Source: WM-3-3 sp041660045
GTDB lineage: Bacteria; Pseudomonadota; Gammaproteobacteria; Methylococcales; Methylomonadaceae
DNA length: 64,000 nt
Reading direction: 5' to 3'
Assembly (NCBI GenBank): GCA_041660045.1
Contig: JBAZXA010000003.1
Location: 62,001-126,000 of the forward strand
This document shows, one piece after another, positions 18,190-27,390 of this stretch. Made by a program: the position numbers and the translations under genes. How positions within the stretch are numbered: the stretch's first letter is position 1; every line of letters starts with the position of its first letter. The notes under the pieces are model-generated. The model was not told the origin of the DNA. It saw only the letters and a list, made by a program, of their open reading frames with translations, and ran no database searches.

Positions 18190-19272
18190 TCACCTCAGCT
18201 TTAAGGTCGACAAGCCTATCAGCACCAAAATTACGGTGATGATCCAAAAACGAACAATAACCCGTGGCTCTGGCCAACCTTTTAATTCAAAATGATGATG
18301 TATAGGCGCCATTTTAAAGACCCGCTTTCCCGTCATCTTAAACGAGGCCACTTGAATAATGACGGAGAGGGTTTCCATAACAAAAACGCCACCCATGATG
18401 ACCAACACCAGCTCTTGCCTCACTAAAATGGCCAAAACCCCCAAAGCAGCACCTAGCGCTAAGGCGCCTACATCACCCATAAATACCATTGCTGGATAGG
18501 CGTTAAACCATAAGAAGCCTAAGCCAGCCCCCACTAACGCTGCACAGAATACGATCAACTCACCCGCATTGGGCAAATACGGGATAGACAAATACTCGGA
18601 AAAAGCGACATGACCAGATAAATAAGCAAATACCCCCAATCCTGCGGCAACCATTACTGTCGGCATAATGGCCAAGCCATCCAAACCATCGGTTAAATTA
18701 ACCGCATTACTACTCCCAACTATCACAAAATAGGCCATCACGACATACAGCCAGCCTAAGTCAAGCATAATGGATTTAAAAAATGGCACGATAAATTGGG
18801 TTTCTGCTGGCAAAACAGCGCTTTTATATAAAAACACGGCCGCCGTCAGACCTATCACTGATTGCCAAAGATATTTATATCTTGCTGATAAGCCTTTGCT
18901 GTTACGGAAAATAACTTTTTTATAATCATCTATAAAACCAATCAGGCCATTGCCCAAAGTCACCAGCAAAACTACCCAAATGTACCGGTTTTCCAAATCT
19001 GCCCATAGCAATGTACTAAAAGCAATGGCCACTAAAATTAAAGTGCCCCCCATCGTGGGAGTACCAGACTTTTCATAATGCGATTGCGGGCCCAGTTCGC
19101 GTACACTTTGGCCGATATTATTCCGGCTCAATTTACGGATCATTACCGGACCAATAATAAAAGAGATCACCAATGCCGTTAATGCCCCTAAAATGGCGCG
19201 GAACGTTAGGTAATGGAAGACCCTAAAGCTGGCATCAAAAGTCATTAAAAAGTTTACTAAATACAGTAACAT
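18190..19272 (-). CDS. mraY: phospho-N-acetylmuramoyl-pentapeptide transferase MraY
   Basis: Integral membrane enzyme that moves phospho-MurNAc-pentapeptide to undecaprenyl phosphate, forming lipid I. 360 residues, ten predicted helices, same length as E. coli MraY. The catalytic Asp pair is in GFIDDYKKV, further active-site residues are in NLTDGLDGLA, and the cytoplasmic HHHFE motif is in MAPIHHHFELKGWPE. The N-terminus (VFHYLTFRAILG) matches the family, which supports this start. Confidence 0.98.
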   Translation of the reverse strand: MLLYLVNFLMTFDASFRVFHYLTFRAILGALTALVISFIIGPVMIRKLSRNNIGQSVRELGPQSHYEKSGTPTMGGTLILVAIAFSTLLWADLENRYIWVVLLVTLGNGLIGFIDDYKKVIFRNSKGLSARYKYLWQSVIGLTAAVFLYKSAVLPAETQFIVPFFKSIMLDLGWLYVVMAYFVIVGSSNAVNLTDGLDGLAIMPTVMVAAGLGVFAYLSGHVAFSEYLSIPYLPNAGELIVFCAALVGAGLGFLWFNAYPAMVFMGDVGALALGAALGVLAILVRQELVLVIMGGVFVMETLSVIIQVASFKMTGKRVFKMAPIHHHFELKGWPEPRVIVRFWIITVILVLIGLSTLKLR

Positions 19273-19274
19273 AG

Positions 19275-20678
19275 CTACATCCTGAAATTTTTAACTAGCG
19301 TAGCGGCGACATTTTCCATACGCTGTGACCTTGAGCCTTTAAGCAATATGGTTTGCTTGTTGTTTAATTGTTTTTCTAAAGCTGAGATCAATTCATCTTG
19401 GGATTCAAAATACTCCCCGCCCATACCATAGGCCTCTACGCTATGGCGTGCTTGTGCGCCAACTGCCAACAGTTTGCTTACCCCACTGTCTTTAATTTGT
19501 TTGCCGATTTGTTGATGGATTTTTTGACTTTCATCGCCAAGCTCCCCAAAGGCACCCAACACTAAGACATGCTCACCCGGGCATGCTGCCAGCACATCCA
19601 AGGCCGCGCTTAATGACGCTGAGTTAGCATTATAGGTATCATCAATAATCAAGTTGCCATGTACGCCTAACAGCGGTTGCAAACGCCCAGTAACGGGCTT
19701 AACGCTTTCTAAACCTTGTTTAATCTGTTCCAGGCCTAACCCCAAAGCCATCGCTGCAGCTGCCGCGGCTAAGGCATTCAAGACATTATGGCGGCCAGCC
19801 AATTTAAGGCTAATTGCTATAGCACCGTGCCGTGTGAGCAATTCAAAGCAAGTTGCAAATTCAACATGCTCACATTCAGCACTGCTTATTTGTCCATCCA
19901 GCAAAGGTTTAAGCTCATGCGTGATGTTTTGCGCAGTTATGTCAGCATTGGCGTCAAAACCAAATGAATACACCGCTTTACCATTAGCCAATGATGTCCA
20001 ATAGTCAAAATAACAGTCATCGCGGTTAAGCACTGCGACACCACTGTCTCTTAGGCTACTGACAATTTCACCTTTGGCTTTGGCGACGCCAGCCACGCTA
20101 CCAAAACCTTCAATATGGGCAGGGCCTACATTGGTTATGATGACCACATCAGCCTGTACCAAGGCGCTGGTGTAGGCAATTTCACCCGGGTGGTTCGCCC
20201 CCATTTCTATAACCGCAAAATCATCTTGATCAGTTAACCGTAACAAGGTAAGCGGTACGCCTATGTCATTGTTTAAATTACCTTTGGTAAAAAGCACTTG
20301 GCCTTTAACCGCTAAAATAGCGGCAACCATTTCTTTAACCGTGGTTTTGCCATTGCTGCCGGTCATGCCTACCACGGGCACCATAGCCTTGTGGCGCCAA
20401 GCACTGGCTAATTGCCCTAACGCAATTCGGCAATCAGCCACTTTCAACAGCGGTATACGGGCTTGGCTATCTTTGCTGACGATAGCCGCAGCTGCACCTA
20501 CTTGTTCAGCCAAAGTGATAAAATCATTGCCATCAAAATTAGGCCCGGTAATGGCTATGTATAAATCACCTTTACTGAGTGTGCGTGTATCGATACTCAC
20601 GCTTGAGATGACGGCATCATCCCCTTGCAAAGTAGCGTTTACAATTTGGGCAATTTCACTGAGTTTAATGTCCATCAT
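19275..20678 (-). CDS. murF: UDP-N-acetylmuramoyl-tripeptide--D-alanyl-D-alanine ligase
   Basis: Adds D-Ala-D-Ala to the tripeptide, completing the UDP-MurNAc-pentapeptide. 467 residues. P-loop VGMTGSNGKTTVKEMVA (about 103-119), GRHNVLNALAAAA and the family-specific DDTYNANSASL are present. The start reads TAATGATG: the first ATG overlaps the murE stop, and a second in-frame ATG follows at 20675, so either may be used. Confidence 0.97.
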   Translation of the reverse strand: MMDIKLSEIAQIVNATLQGDDAVISSVSIDTRTLSKGDLYIAITGPNFDGNDFITLAEQVGAAAAIVSKDSQARIPLLKVADCRIALGQLASAWRHKAMVPVVGMTGSNGKTTVKEMVAAILAVKGQVLFTKGNLNNDIGVPLTLLRLTDQDDFAVIEMGANHPGEIAYTSALVQADVVIITNVGPAHIEGFGSVAGVAKAKGEIVSSLRDSGVAVLNRDDCYFDYWTSLANGKAVYSFGFDANADITAQNITHELKPLLDGQISSAECEHVEFATCFELLTRHGAIAISLKLAGRHNVLNALAAAAAAMALGLGLEQIKQGLESVKPVTGRLQPLLGVHGNLIIDDTYNANSASLSAALDVLAACPGEHVLVLGAFGELGDESQKIHQQIGKQIKDSGVSKLLAVGAQARHSVEAYGMGGEYFESQDELISALEKQLNNKQTILLKGSRSQRMENVAATLVKNFRM

Positions 20679-22144
20679 TAAGCCGCCTTCATTTTTAAGG
20701 CTTCTTGCACAACCGCAACATCGCTAAAGGGAATTTTTTTACCGCGTATGTCTTGATATTGTTCATGGCCTTTACCGGCAATGACCACACAATCACCTGG
20801 ATTCGCATTAGCCACCGCTGTGTTTATGGCTAGGCTCCGATTATGGATAACTTCTACTTTATCCGAATGGCAACCCGATAAAATAGCCGCCACAATGGCA
20901 TCGGCGTCTTCAAAACGCGGATTATCATCAGTAACAATCACATGGTTTGCCCAATGTTCAGCACAAGCACCCATTTGTGGACGCTTTCCGGTATCGCGAT
21001 CGCCACCACAACCAAACACCACCCAAAGTTGTTGCTGGCAATGCTTACGCACACTGGCTAAAACTTTATCCAGGGCATCCGGCGTATGGGCGTAATCAAC
21101 AAAGATTAAAATACCCGTATCCTGCCCTAACCGCTGCATACGCCCAGTTACTGGGGTAACCCGTTGTAATTTAGCCACCGCGTCTGCTAGCGGTATTCCT
21201 AATGCCAACAGCACTGTTAACACAGCCAAGGCGTTTTCAATATTAAAATCGCCGTATAACGGCAGAGACACGGCCTGCTGATCTTGTTGCCAATGCACTT
21301 CAAAACCTATGCCGTCGATGCCATGCCAAACCTGTTGTGCAACAACATTTTCTAGGTTCGCTTCAGTTTTGCCCTGACAACTATAACCCCATGCTTGTGC
21401 TGATTTAGGTAAGGCAGTTAACAAACTTAAACTATAACTATCATCCAGATTGAGCACAGCAAAGCGCAGTTCTGGCCGCTCAAACAATTTGCGCTTAGCT
21501 AAACCATAAGCGGCCATAGTGCCGTGGTAATCCAAATGATCGCGTGTAATATTAGTAAACACGGCGCCTGTAAACAAAACGCCATTAACACGGTCTTGCG
21601 CCAAGCTATGTGAAGACACTTCCATGGCCACAGCTTGCTTATTCACTGTACACATAGCGGCCAATATCGCTTGCAAGGAAACAGCATCCGGCGTGGTATT
21701 GCGTGTTGTTTCAAGATTATTTATGTCGCCCCAACCTAAAGTCCCGATTACGGCACAATCGTTAAGTGCTTGTGCCAAAAATTGGCTGCAAGATGTTTTA
21801 CCATTAGTGCCGGTAATGCCAATTACCGATAACGCAGAACTAGGCTGACCGTAATATCGGGCAGCCAGCTCCCCCAGCCTTGCTTTTAGGCCAGGTACAG
21901 CAATCGCAGGGATTTGAGTAATCTCCGCGGCTAATGTTTGGCCATCACCTTCAGGATCATAAACAACGCTACCAGCACCATTGGCGATTGCTAGTGCGAT
22001 ATGAGCCAAGCCATGCTGTTGCGAACCATTCACCGCGATAAACAAATATCCCGTCTTAACATCCCGACTGTCCAGCGTTAAGCCACTAATGCACAATTGA
22101 CTTTCAACTTGTGCATAGCCATGTAAAAGCTCACTGAGTTTCAT
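20678..22144 (-). CDS. murE: UDP-N-acetylmuramoyl-L-alanyl-D-glutamate--2,6-diaminopimelate ligase
   Basis: Adds the third residue of the stem peptide. 488 residues. P-loop IGITGTNGKTSCSQFLA, TNITRDHLDYHGTM and GRMQRLG are seen. The DDNPR motif in IVTDDNPRFED is the signature of meso-diaminopimelate specificity (lysine-type enzymes differ here), so the peptidoglycan should be of the usual Gram-negative type. Lies 4 nt after ftsI. Confidence 0.97.
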   Translation of the reverse strand: MKLSELLHGYAQVESQLCISGLTLDSRDVKTGYLFIAVNGSQQHGLAHIALAIANGAGSVVYDPEGDGQTLAAEITQIPAIAVPGLKARLGELAARYYGQPSSALSVIGITGTNGKTSCSQFLAQALNDCAVIGTLGWGDINNLETTRNTTPDAVSLQAILAAMCTVNKQAVAMEVSSHSLAQDRVNGVLFTGAVFTNITRDHLDYHGTMAAYGLAKRKLFERPELRFAVLNLDDSYSLSLLTALPKSAQAWGYSCQGKTEANLENVVAQQVWHGIDGIGFEVHWQQDQQAVSLPLYGDFNIENALAVLTVLLALGIPLADAVAKLQRVTPVTGRMQRLGQDTGILIFVDYAHTPDALDKVLASVRKHCQQQLWVVFGCGGDRDTGKRPQMGACAEHWANHVIVTDDNPRFEDADAIVAAILSGCHSDKVEVIHNRSLAINTAVANANPGDCVVIAGKGHEQYQDIRGKKIPFSDVAVVQEALKMKAA

Positions 22145-22148
22145 AACG

Positions 22149-23957
22149 CTAAGGCACTCGTTGGGTTAACAAAACAGGCATGGTGTCTTCTTGATCCGGC
22201 GCCACCCCCATTACCCGTAACGCACCAGCCATCACTTTTGAAAATACGGGTGCCGATACCAAGCCACCATAATATTTCCCGGCAGTAGGCTCATCCACCA
22301 TCACCACAACCACTAATTTTGGATCGGATGCCGGCGCTAAACCAGCGAACACTGAAAAATAACGTTTTTCAGAGTAACCACCATGGCCCGCTTTTTTTAC
22401 TGTCCCGGTTTTGCCAGCGACTTTGTAACCATCAACCCTAGCCTCATAAGCCGTGCCCTCCTTGCTAACCACAGTTTCCATCATGGCCCGCACTTGCTTA
22501 GCCGTTTTAGCGGTAAACACCCGCTTAGCATCATCATCTTCATCACGTTTTAAAAAACTGACTGAATGCAAAACACCATCATCCGCCAAGGCTGTGTAAG
22601 CCCTTGCCAATTGCAATACGGAAGCATTAAGTGCGTAGCCATAAGCCAACGTGGCTTGTTCCACAATATGCCAACGATGATAATCTAATAGACTGCCGCT
22701 GGCCTCTCCTGGAAAACCTACGTTTGGAGAGGAGCCAAAACCGAGCTTGTTATAAGTACCCCAAAAATATTCTGGCGGCATTTTTAAGGCAATTTGGCTA
22801 ACAGCGACATTACTGGATTTTTTTAACACTTCAGTTAAGGTTAAAGTGCCATAGTTATGCACGTCTTTAACCAAATGGTTACCTACCTTAAACACCCCAT
22901 GGGTTTCAAAAATATCTGTCGATTTGACATAATGACCATCTAAAGCTGAAGCCACCACAAAAGGCTTGACCGTTGAGCCAGGTTCAAACACTTCAGTCAC
23001 AGCACGGTTTCTATATAAAATCTCTTTTAAATTTTTACGGGTATTCGGATTGATCGAGGGTTGATTAACCGCCGCCAGTATTTCGCCAGTTTTGGCATCT
23101 AATACGATCAAAGCCGCAGATTTGGCTTTGTTTTCATCAACCGCTATCTGTAATTCACGATAGGCTAAGTACTGAATACGTTGGTCTATGCTTAAATTTA
23201 AGTCTTTACCTGAAACCGGTTCTTTAATGCTTTCCACATCATCAATTATTTGTCCTTTGCCGTCGCGGATAACACGCTTTCTACCAGGAATACCTTTAAG
23301 ATATTGCTCATATTCAGCTTCCAAGCCAACCTGACCTACATCATTTAAATCAGTAAAACCGACCAAATGGGCAGCAATTTCGCCGGTGGGGTAAAATCTT
23401 TTAAATTCTCTGTCAAAATCTACGCCAGCAATTTTAAGCGCTTTGACTTGCGCGGCTAATTCTGGGTTGATCATACGCGCCAAATACGCAAACTGACGAT
23501 TAGGGTCATCCTCCAACATTTTTTTAACCTTACCAGCAGGCAATCCCAATAACTTTTCCATCTGGGCTATCTTGTTGGCATTGTCAATGTTATACAGCCG
23601 GAGCCACTCCGCAATCTCTTGATCGGATTTTTTTTGCTTTTTAAGCTTGTCCAACTGCGTTTCCGCCAATTCCCGATGTAGCTTGGCATTAAGCTTTACG
23701 GACTGGACAGGCGTGCTAATCGCTAACGGTTCGCCATTTCTATCCCGAATCATGCCGCGATAAGCAGAAACAGAAACATCGTCAATGTGATTTTTGTCGG
23801 CTTGGTCTTTTAAAAACTGCTTGTGCCAGACTTGCAGGTCAAAAGCCCGGCCTAGCAAAATGACGACGCAAGCGGCCATAAACAGGAAAACAAACTTTCT
23901 CCTGCCGCTAAAATCGCCTTCTTCAAGTGTTGTTTTTTTATATGGAAAATCTATCAT
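22149..23957 (-). CDS. ftsI: septal peptidoglycan transpeptidase FtsI (PBP3)
   Basis: Monofunctional class B penicillin-binding protein that cross-links septal peptidoglycan with FtsW. 602 residues. One membrane anchor at about 22-38, a dimerisation/pedestal domain (to about 240), then the transpeptidase. The active-site serine is in GSTVK (about 328-331), with SSN at 381-383 and KTGT near 516. No C-terminal processing motif was recognised. It directly abuts ftsL (no gap). Confidence 0.97.
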   Translation of the reverse strand: MIDFPYKKTTLEEGDFSGRRKFVFLFMAACVVILLGRAFDLQVWHKQFLKDQADKNHIDDVSVSAYRGMIRDRNGEPLAISTPVQSVKLNAKLHRELAETQLDKLKKQKKSDQEIAEWLRLYNIDNANKIAQMEKLLGLPAGKVKKMLEDDPNRQFAYLARMINPELAAQVKALKIAGVDFDREFKRFYPTGEIAAHLVGFTDLNDVGQVGLEAEYEQYLKGIPGRKRVIRDGKGQIIDDVESIKEPVSGKDLNLSIDQRIQYLAYRELQIAVDENKAKSAALIVLDAKTGEILAAVNQPSINPNTRKNLKEILYRNRAVTEVFEPGSTVKPFVVASALDGHYVKSTDIFETHGVFKVGNHLVKDVHNYGTLTLTEVLKKSSNVAVSQIALKMPPEYFWGTYNKLGFGSSPNVGFPGEASGSLLDYHRWHIVEQATLAYGYALNASVLQLARAYTALADDGVLHSVSFLKRDEDDDAKRVFTAKTAKQVRAMMETVVSKEGTAYEARVDGYKVAGKTGTVKKAGHGGYSEKRYFSVFAGLAPASDPKLVVVVMVDEPTAGKYYGGLVSAPVFSKVMAGALRVMGVAPDQEDTMPVLLTQRVP

Positions 23958-24230
23958 TTAAGGTTTTAAATAAATAATCTTTTCCCGCAATGGCATAACC
24001 AGCTTTAATTTTTCACGGCCTATCAGCTCAACTCGATTATGTTCAGCTAATGTCCGTAACTCCAGCTGCAACTGCCCCCATTCCACGTCATACTGATCTA
24101 ACGAACGTTCTTGTTTTTGGATTTCAATAAACACTAAACGCGAAGAATATTTGCTATAAATAACGGCTAAAGCCGAGACTAAAAGTACCGTTAATAAAAA
24201 CGCCATCCCTATAACCCGACCTGTTGCCAC
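23958..24230 (-). CDS. ftsL: cell division protein FtsL
   Basis: Small bitopic divisome protein that forms a coiled-coil complex with FtsB and FtsQ and activates FtsWI. 90 residues: a short cytoplasmic tail, one membrane helix (about 8-27), then a periplasmic heptad region with QLQLELRTLAEHNRVELIGREKLKL, quoted in part as ELRTLAEHNRVE. Poorly conserved in sequence, but length, topology and position between rsmH and ftsI make the call clear. Both neighbours abut it directly. Confidence 0.93.
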   Translation of the reverse strand: MATGRVIGMAFLLTVLLVSALAVIYSKYSSRLVFIEIQKQERSLDQYDVEWGQLQLELRTLAEHNRVELIGREKLKLVMPLREKIIYLKP

Positions 24231-25157
24231 TTAAACTCTCTCAGCTACCCGTAATATCGCACTACGCGCCCTAGGATTTTGTGCAACTTCTTGAGCAGTT
24301 GCCTTTATCGCTTTGGCAATTTTTTTTAAACAGCCTTTTTCGATATCGCTTTCTTTAATGGGTAATTTTCCAGGATGCATTTTGTTACTGGATTCATCTC
24401 GGATAAACCGCTTAACAATTCTGTCTTCTAATGAATGGAACGAAATCACGACTAACCTGCCACCTGGGCTTAATGCTACGGCTGCTTGTTGCAGCACTTG
24501 TTTTAATTCATCCAGTTCCCGGTTAATCTCAATTCGAATGGCTTGAAAACTTCGGGTTGCTGGATGTTTATGTTGTTCACGGCTAGGCACGGCATTTTCA
24601 ATTAGCCCAGCCAACTGTTTAGTTGTTGTTATCGGTGAACTTACCCTAGCTTCAACAATCGCTTTAGCGATACGTCTGGCAAAACGCTCTTCGCCGTATT
24701 CAAACAACACTTTAACCAAGTCTTTTTCATCAACTTTGGCTAGCCATTGCGCTGCCGACATACCTGTTGAACTGTCCATACGCATGTCCAATGGGCCATC
24801 ACGTAAAAAACTAAACCCTCTTTCAGCATCGTCCAATTGCGGTGATGACACACCCAAATCAATAAGAATGCCGTCTAGCTTTCCTGTTAACTCAGCCTTG
24901 GCAATAATGTCTGTCAGGGCGGAAAAAGCGCTATGAAATAATTTAAAGCGTTGGTCTTGCTGTAAAAAATCAGCTTTGGCTGAGTTGATGGCTGCATTGT
25001 CCCGATCAAACGCCAGCAATCGCCCCTGAATACCCAGCTGATTTAAAATTTCAGCACTATGGCCGCCGCGCCCAAAGGTACAATCTAAATAACAGCCATT
25101 TTCTTTAATCGCCAAATGTTGCAGCACTTCTGCCAACATTACGGGGTTATGCTGCAT
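24231..25157 (-). CDS. rsmH: 16S rRNA (cytosine-1402 N4)-methyltransferase RsmH (MraW)
   Basis: SAM-dependent methylation of C1402 in the 16S rRNA P-site. 308 residues. SAM-binding motif YLDCTFGRGGHS (about 23-34), LIDLGVSSPQLDDAERGFSF and the C-terminal VVISFHSLEDRIVKRF are hallmarks of the family. It acts with RsmI, which methylates the same nucleotide and is encoded just beyond rnpB on the same strand. Second gene of the dcw operon. Confidence 0.97.
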   Translation of the reverse strand: MQHNPVMLAEVLQHLAIKENGCYLDCTFGRGGHSAEILNQLGIQGRLLAFDRDNAAINSAKADFLQQDQRFKLFHSAFSALTDIIAKAELTGKLDGILIDLGVSSPQLDDAERGFSFLRDGPLDMRMDSSTGMSAAQWLAKVDEKDLVKVLFEYGEERFARRIAKAIVEARVSSPITTTKQLAGLIENAVPSREQHKHPATRSFQAIRIEINRELDELKQVLQQAAVALSPGGRLVVISFHSLEDRIVKRFIRDESSNKMHPGKLPIKESDIEKGCLKKIAKAIKATAQEVAQNPRARSAILRVAERV

Positions 25158-25169
25158 TGGCTCCTCCCG

Positions 25170-25640
25170 TTAAAACGAAAGTGTTCCAAGTTCTTTTAAG
25201 TCTTCGGCGCTTGCGCCCTCGTCTAACCAAGCATTTTCTTTTGCCGACCAATCTTCTTCGTTCCAGACTTCAAACTTAGATAATTGCCCGACCAAGACCA
25301 CTTTTTTATCCATTCCGGCATCTTTTCTTAGCTTTTCCGGTAACAGTAAACGCCCTTGGGCATCCATATCGCATTCCGATGCGCTACCCACCAAAAACCG
25401 TCTTAGGTAACCTGCTGCTTTATTTAACGTGTTAAGTTTTTTAATAGTTTCTTCTAGCTTTTCCCACTCAGGCAAAGGGTATAGCCACAAACAGCCTTGT
25501 TCCCTGACACAAGCTTCATCAACAGCAATTGAGATGATCAATTTACGCTCGCAGCAATCCTGCAGCTCTTCGCGATACCGTGTTGGTATCGTCAAACGCC
25601 CCTTGTCATCAAGATTGAGTGAACTAGTGCCACGAAACAA
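25170..25640 (-). CDS. mraZ: transcriptional regulator MraZ
   Basis: AbrB/SpoVT-like DNA-binding protein that autoregulates the dcw operon. 156 residues. It contains two copies of the MraZ half: FRGTSSLNLDDKGRLTIPTRYR at the N-terminus (quoted in part as LDDKGRLTIPTRYRE) and CDMDAQGRLLLPEKLR around 94-110. It assembles into rings that bind repeated TGGG sites; such sites lie just upstream of its start, between promoter and gene. First gene of the cluster. Confidence 0.96.
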   Translation of the reverse strand: MFRGTSSLNLDDKGRLTIPTRYREELQDCCERKLIISIAVDEACVREQGCLWLYPLPEWEKLEETIKKLNTLNKAAGYLRRFLVGSASECDMDAQGRLLLPEKLRKDAGMDKKVVLVGQLSKFEVWNEEDWSAKENAWLDEGASAEDLKELGTLSF

Positions 25641-25646
25641 AATTTA

Positions 25647-25690
25647 CCCCAAAATACCCATAAAAACCCATAAAAACCCATTTAAACCCA
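25647..25690 (-). promoter_or_regulatory. MraZ-box array
   Basis: On the minus strand, four TGGG cores occur at exactly 10-bp steps (25687-25690, 25677-25680, 25667-25670, 25657-25660), with a GGGG at the next step (25647-25650). They lie between the promoter and the mraZ ATG (25640). Spaced TGGG direct repeats in the mraZ leader are the known MraZ target. Confidence 0.85.
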
Positions 25691-25709
25691 CTTTATACCA
25701 CTTAGGCTC

Positions 25710-25738
25710 ACTATAAATTTGTATGGGTTTAGAGTCAA
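25710..25738 (-). promoter_or_regulatory. sigma-70 promoter of the dcw cluster
   Basis: On the minus strand TTGACT (25733-25738) and TATAGT (25710-25715) with exactly 17 bp between them, each 5 of 6 to consensus. Transcription should start near 25703, just upstream of the MraZ boxes. Confidence 0.8.
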
Positions 25739-26038
25739 GTTGATTTGAACGAAAATCTTTCTTTTTTGACAATGACTTACAGCAAGTTACCAAAGCTGTA
25801 CATAGAACTCACCCTATCAAGAAATAAATATTATTTCTTATCATAAAGTTAATTAGATTAGTTAAGAAAATACATCACATTAAAGCCAAACTAACTTTTA
25901 ACCTGCAGTGACACTGCCTACTAGTTCACACGGCGTAATTTGACTTGTTTGCTAAACAGCAAACCAAAATGTATTAAAATATTGAGGAAAAACAAGGATT
26001 AGCCACAACGACTAAGGAATTGCGGTAGAAAAGATAAG
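25739..26038. other. AT-rich spacer between rnpB and the mraZ promoter
   Basis: No gene seen. It holds an AT-rich inverted repeat (AAGAAATAA at 25819-25827, TTATTTCTT at 25831-25839, 3-nt centre). It must contain the end of the rnpB transcript, but no classic terminator is obvious; only a short pyrimidine run (CCTTATCTTTTCT on the minus strand) follows rnpB. Confidence 0.5.
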
Positions 26039-26386
26039 GAAAGAGTTAGCCTATAAGCCGGGTTCTGTCGAGAACAGTCATTCATCTAGGCTACAAGTCA
26101 CCTTGCAGCTCAAGCAATCTACCCGGGAACCGCGCGGGCCACGCGTTTGTTCCTCTATTTGATCTTGCTCCAGGTAGGGTTTACCCTGCCACGCCTGTTG
26201 CCAGCCGCGCGGTGCGCTCTTACCGCACCTTTTCACCCTTACCAACCTAGGTTGGCGGTCTATTTTCTGTGGCACTTTCCGTAGGCTCACGCCTCCCAGG
26301 GGTTACCTGGCACCTCGCCCAATGGAGCCCGGACTTTCCTCCACCTATCTTAGAGATAAGGCAGCGACTGTCCAGCTAACTCTTTC
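26039..26386 (-). ncRNA. rnpB: RNase P RNA (class A)
   Basis: Catalytic RNA that trims tRNA 5' leaders. The ends are set by the P1 helix: GAAAGAGTTAGC (26375-26386) pairs perfectly with the complement at 26039-26050. Conserved core sequences are present on the minus strand: GAGGAAAGTCCGGGCTCC at 26324-26341 and ACAGAACCCGGCTTA near 26054-26068, which form P4, plus GACAGTCGCTGCC near the 5' end. About 348 nt, normal for bacterial type A. The order rsmI-rnpB-mraZ is as in pseudomonads. Confidence 0.95.
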
Positions 26387-26393
26387 GGGATCT

Positions 26394-26402
26394 AGTGTAC
26401 CA
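26394..26402 (-). promoter_or_regulatory. extended -10 promoter element of rnpB
   Basis: Minus-strand TGG-TACACT lies about 7 nt before the RNA 5' end. The TGn extension may compensate for a poor -35 hexamer. Confidence 0.55.
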
Positions 26403-26487
26403 CAGCCACAAAATCGCTGCTGCTTTAGCCATCTTAAACTAAGGTTATAGACATACCAATCTTATCAACAGCAACTAAACACACGGT

Positions 26488-27342
26488 TTAATCTGGTTTT
26501 CCCAAATTCAGTGCCAGCTGATATAAGGCTTTTTTTCTGGCACCTGTTATTTCCACCGCCAAATCTACCGCAGTTTTTATTGAGCACTGGCGTAACAAGA
26601 TTATCAACAACTTTTCCTGTTCTGGTGTAATTTCCATATCCAAAACTGGTTTGTCAGCACCGGCTACGATCACTACAAATTCACCTTTACGCATATTTTC
26701 ATCTAGCCTAACCTTGTCCAAAGCATCGGATAAACTGGTTTTTAGGATGGTTTCATGTAACTTTGTCAGCTCCCTGGCAATCACTAACTGCCTATCTAAA
26801 GGTAATATTTCACTCATATCCTCTAACGCAGCCAAAATCCGATGACTGGATTCATAACATATCCAAGTTGTTGGACAATCTAACTTTTCTTTAAAAAAAC
26901 TCTTACGGGCAGAGGCTGTTCTGGGCAAAAAACCTTCAAAACTAAACTTGGCCATCGGCAAACCCGCCGCTGAAACCGCCGCTATTAACGCACACGCCCC
27001 GGGTATAGGCGATACCGCCACACCGGCCTCCTTCGCCATGAGTACCAGCGGTAAACCTGGATCATTTAATAATGGTGTACCGGCATCAGAAACCAACGCG
27101 ATAGATAAGCCAGATTTTAGTTTTTCCAGCAAGGTCAGTGAGGCCTTGTCCTCGTTATGTTGGTGCAAGGAAACTAATTTATTAACTATGCCATAATGCT
27201 GTAATAGGCCTTTTGCATGGCGGGTGTCTTCGGCCGCAATTATGTCCACTTGTTTTAAAATTTCAATCGCCCTAAAGCTAATATCCGCTAAATTACCTAT
27301 TGGTGTCGCAACCACGTATAATTTGCCCCACTCTATCGACAT
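26488..27342 (-). CDS. rsmI: 16S rRNA (cytidine-1402 2'-O)-methyltransferase RsmI
   Basis: Methylates the ribose of C1402 of 16S rRNA, the partner modification to RsmH. 284 residues of the tetrapyrrole-methylase fold: LYVVATPIGNLADIS near the N-terminus, AEDTRHAKGLL, LVSDAGTPLLNDPG and the SAM-site PIPGACALIAAVSAAGLP. The ATG at 27342 has a GAGGGTG ribosome site. Divergent from lpoA with only 48 bp between start codons, as in E. coli yraL/yraM. Confidence 0.96.
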   Translation of the reverse strand: MSIEWGKLYVVATPIGNLADISFRAIEILKQVDIIAAEDTRHAKGLLQHYGIVNKLVSLHQHNEDKASLTLLEKLKSGLSIALVSDAGTPLLNDPGLPLVLMAKEAGVAVSPIPGACALIAAVSAAGLPMAKFSFEGFLPRTASARKSFFKEKLDCPTTWICYESSHRILAALEDMSEILPLDRQLVIARELTKLHETILKTSLSDALDKVRLDENMRKGEFVVIVAGADKPVLDMEITPEQEKLLIILLRQCSIKTAVDLAVEITGARKKALYQLALNLGKPD

Positions 27343-27390
27343 GTAACACCCTCAATTTCAATAACTTATTACTATAGGGAAAACCTGGAC

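Noticed and set aside
18188..18277. 30-codon N-terminal extension of murD
   Set aside because: It overlaps mraY, is not like MurD, and the ATG at 18187 has a good ribosome site.
25647..25690. Short regular repeats resembling a CRISPR or tandem repeat
   Set aside because: Unit of 10 bp with TGGG cores in the mraZ leader is explained by MraZ boxes.
26078..26290. 70-codon open frame on the minus strand
   Set aside because: It falls entirely inside the RNase P RNA gene.
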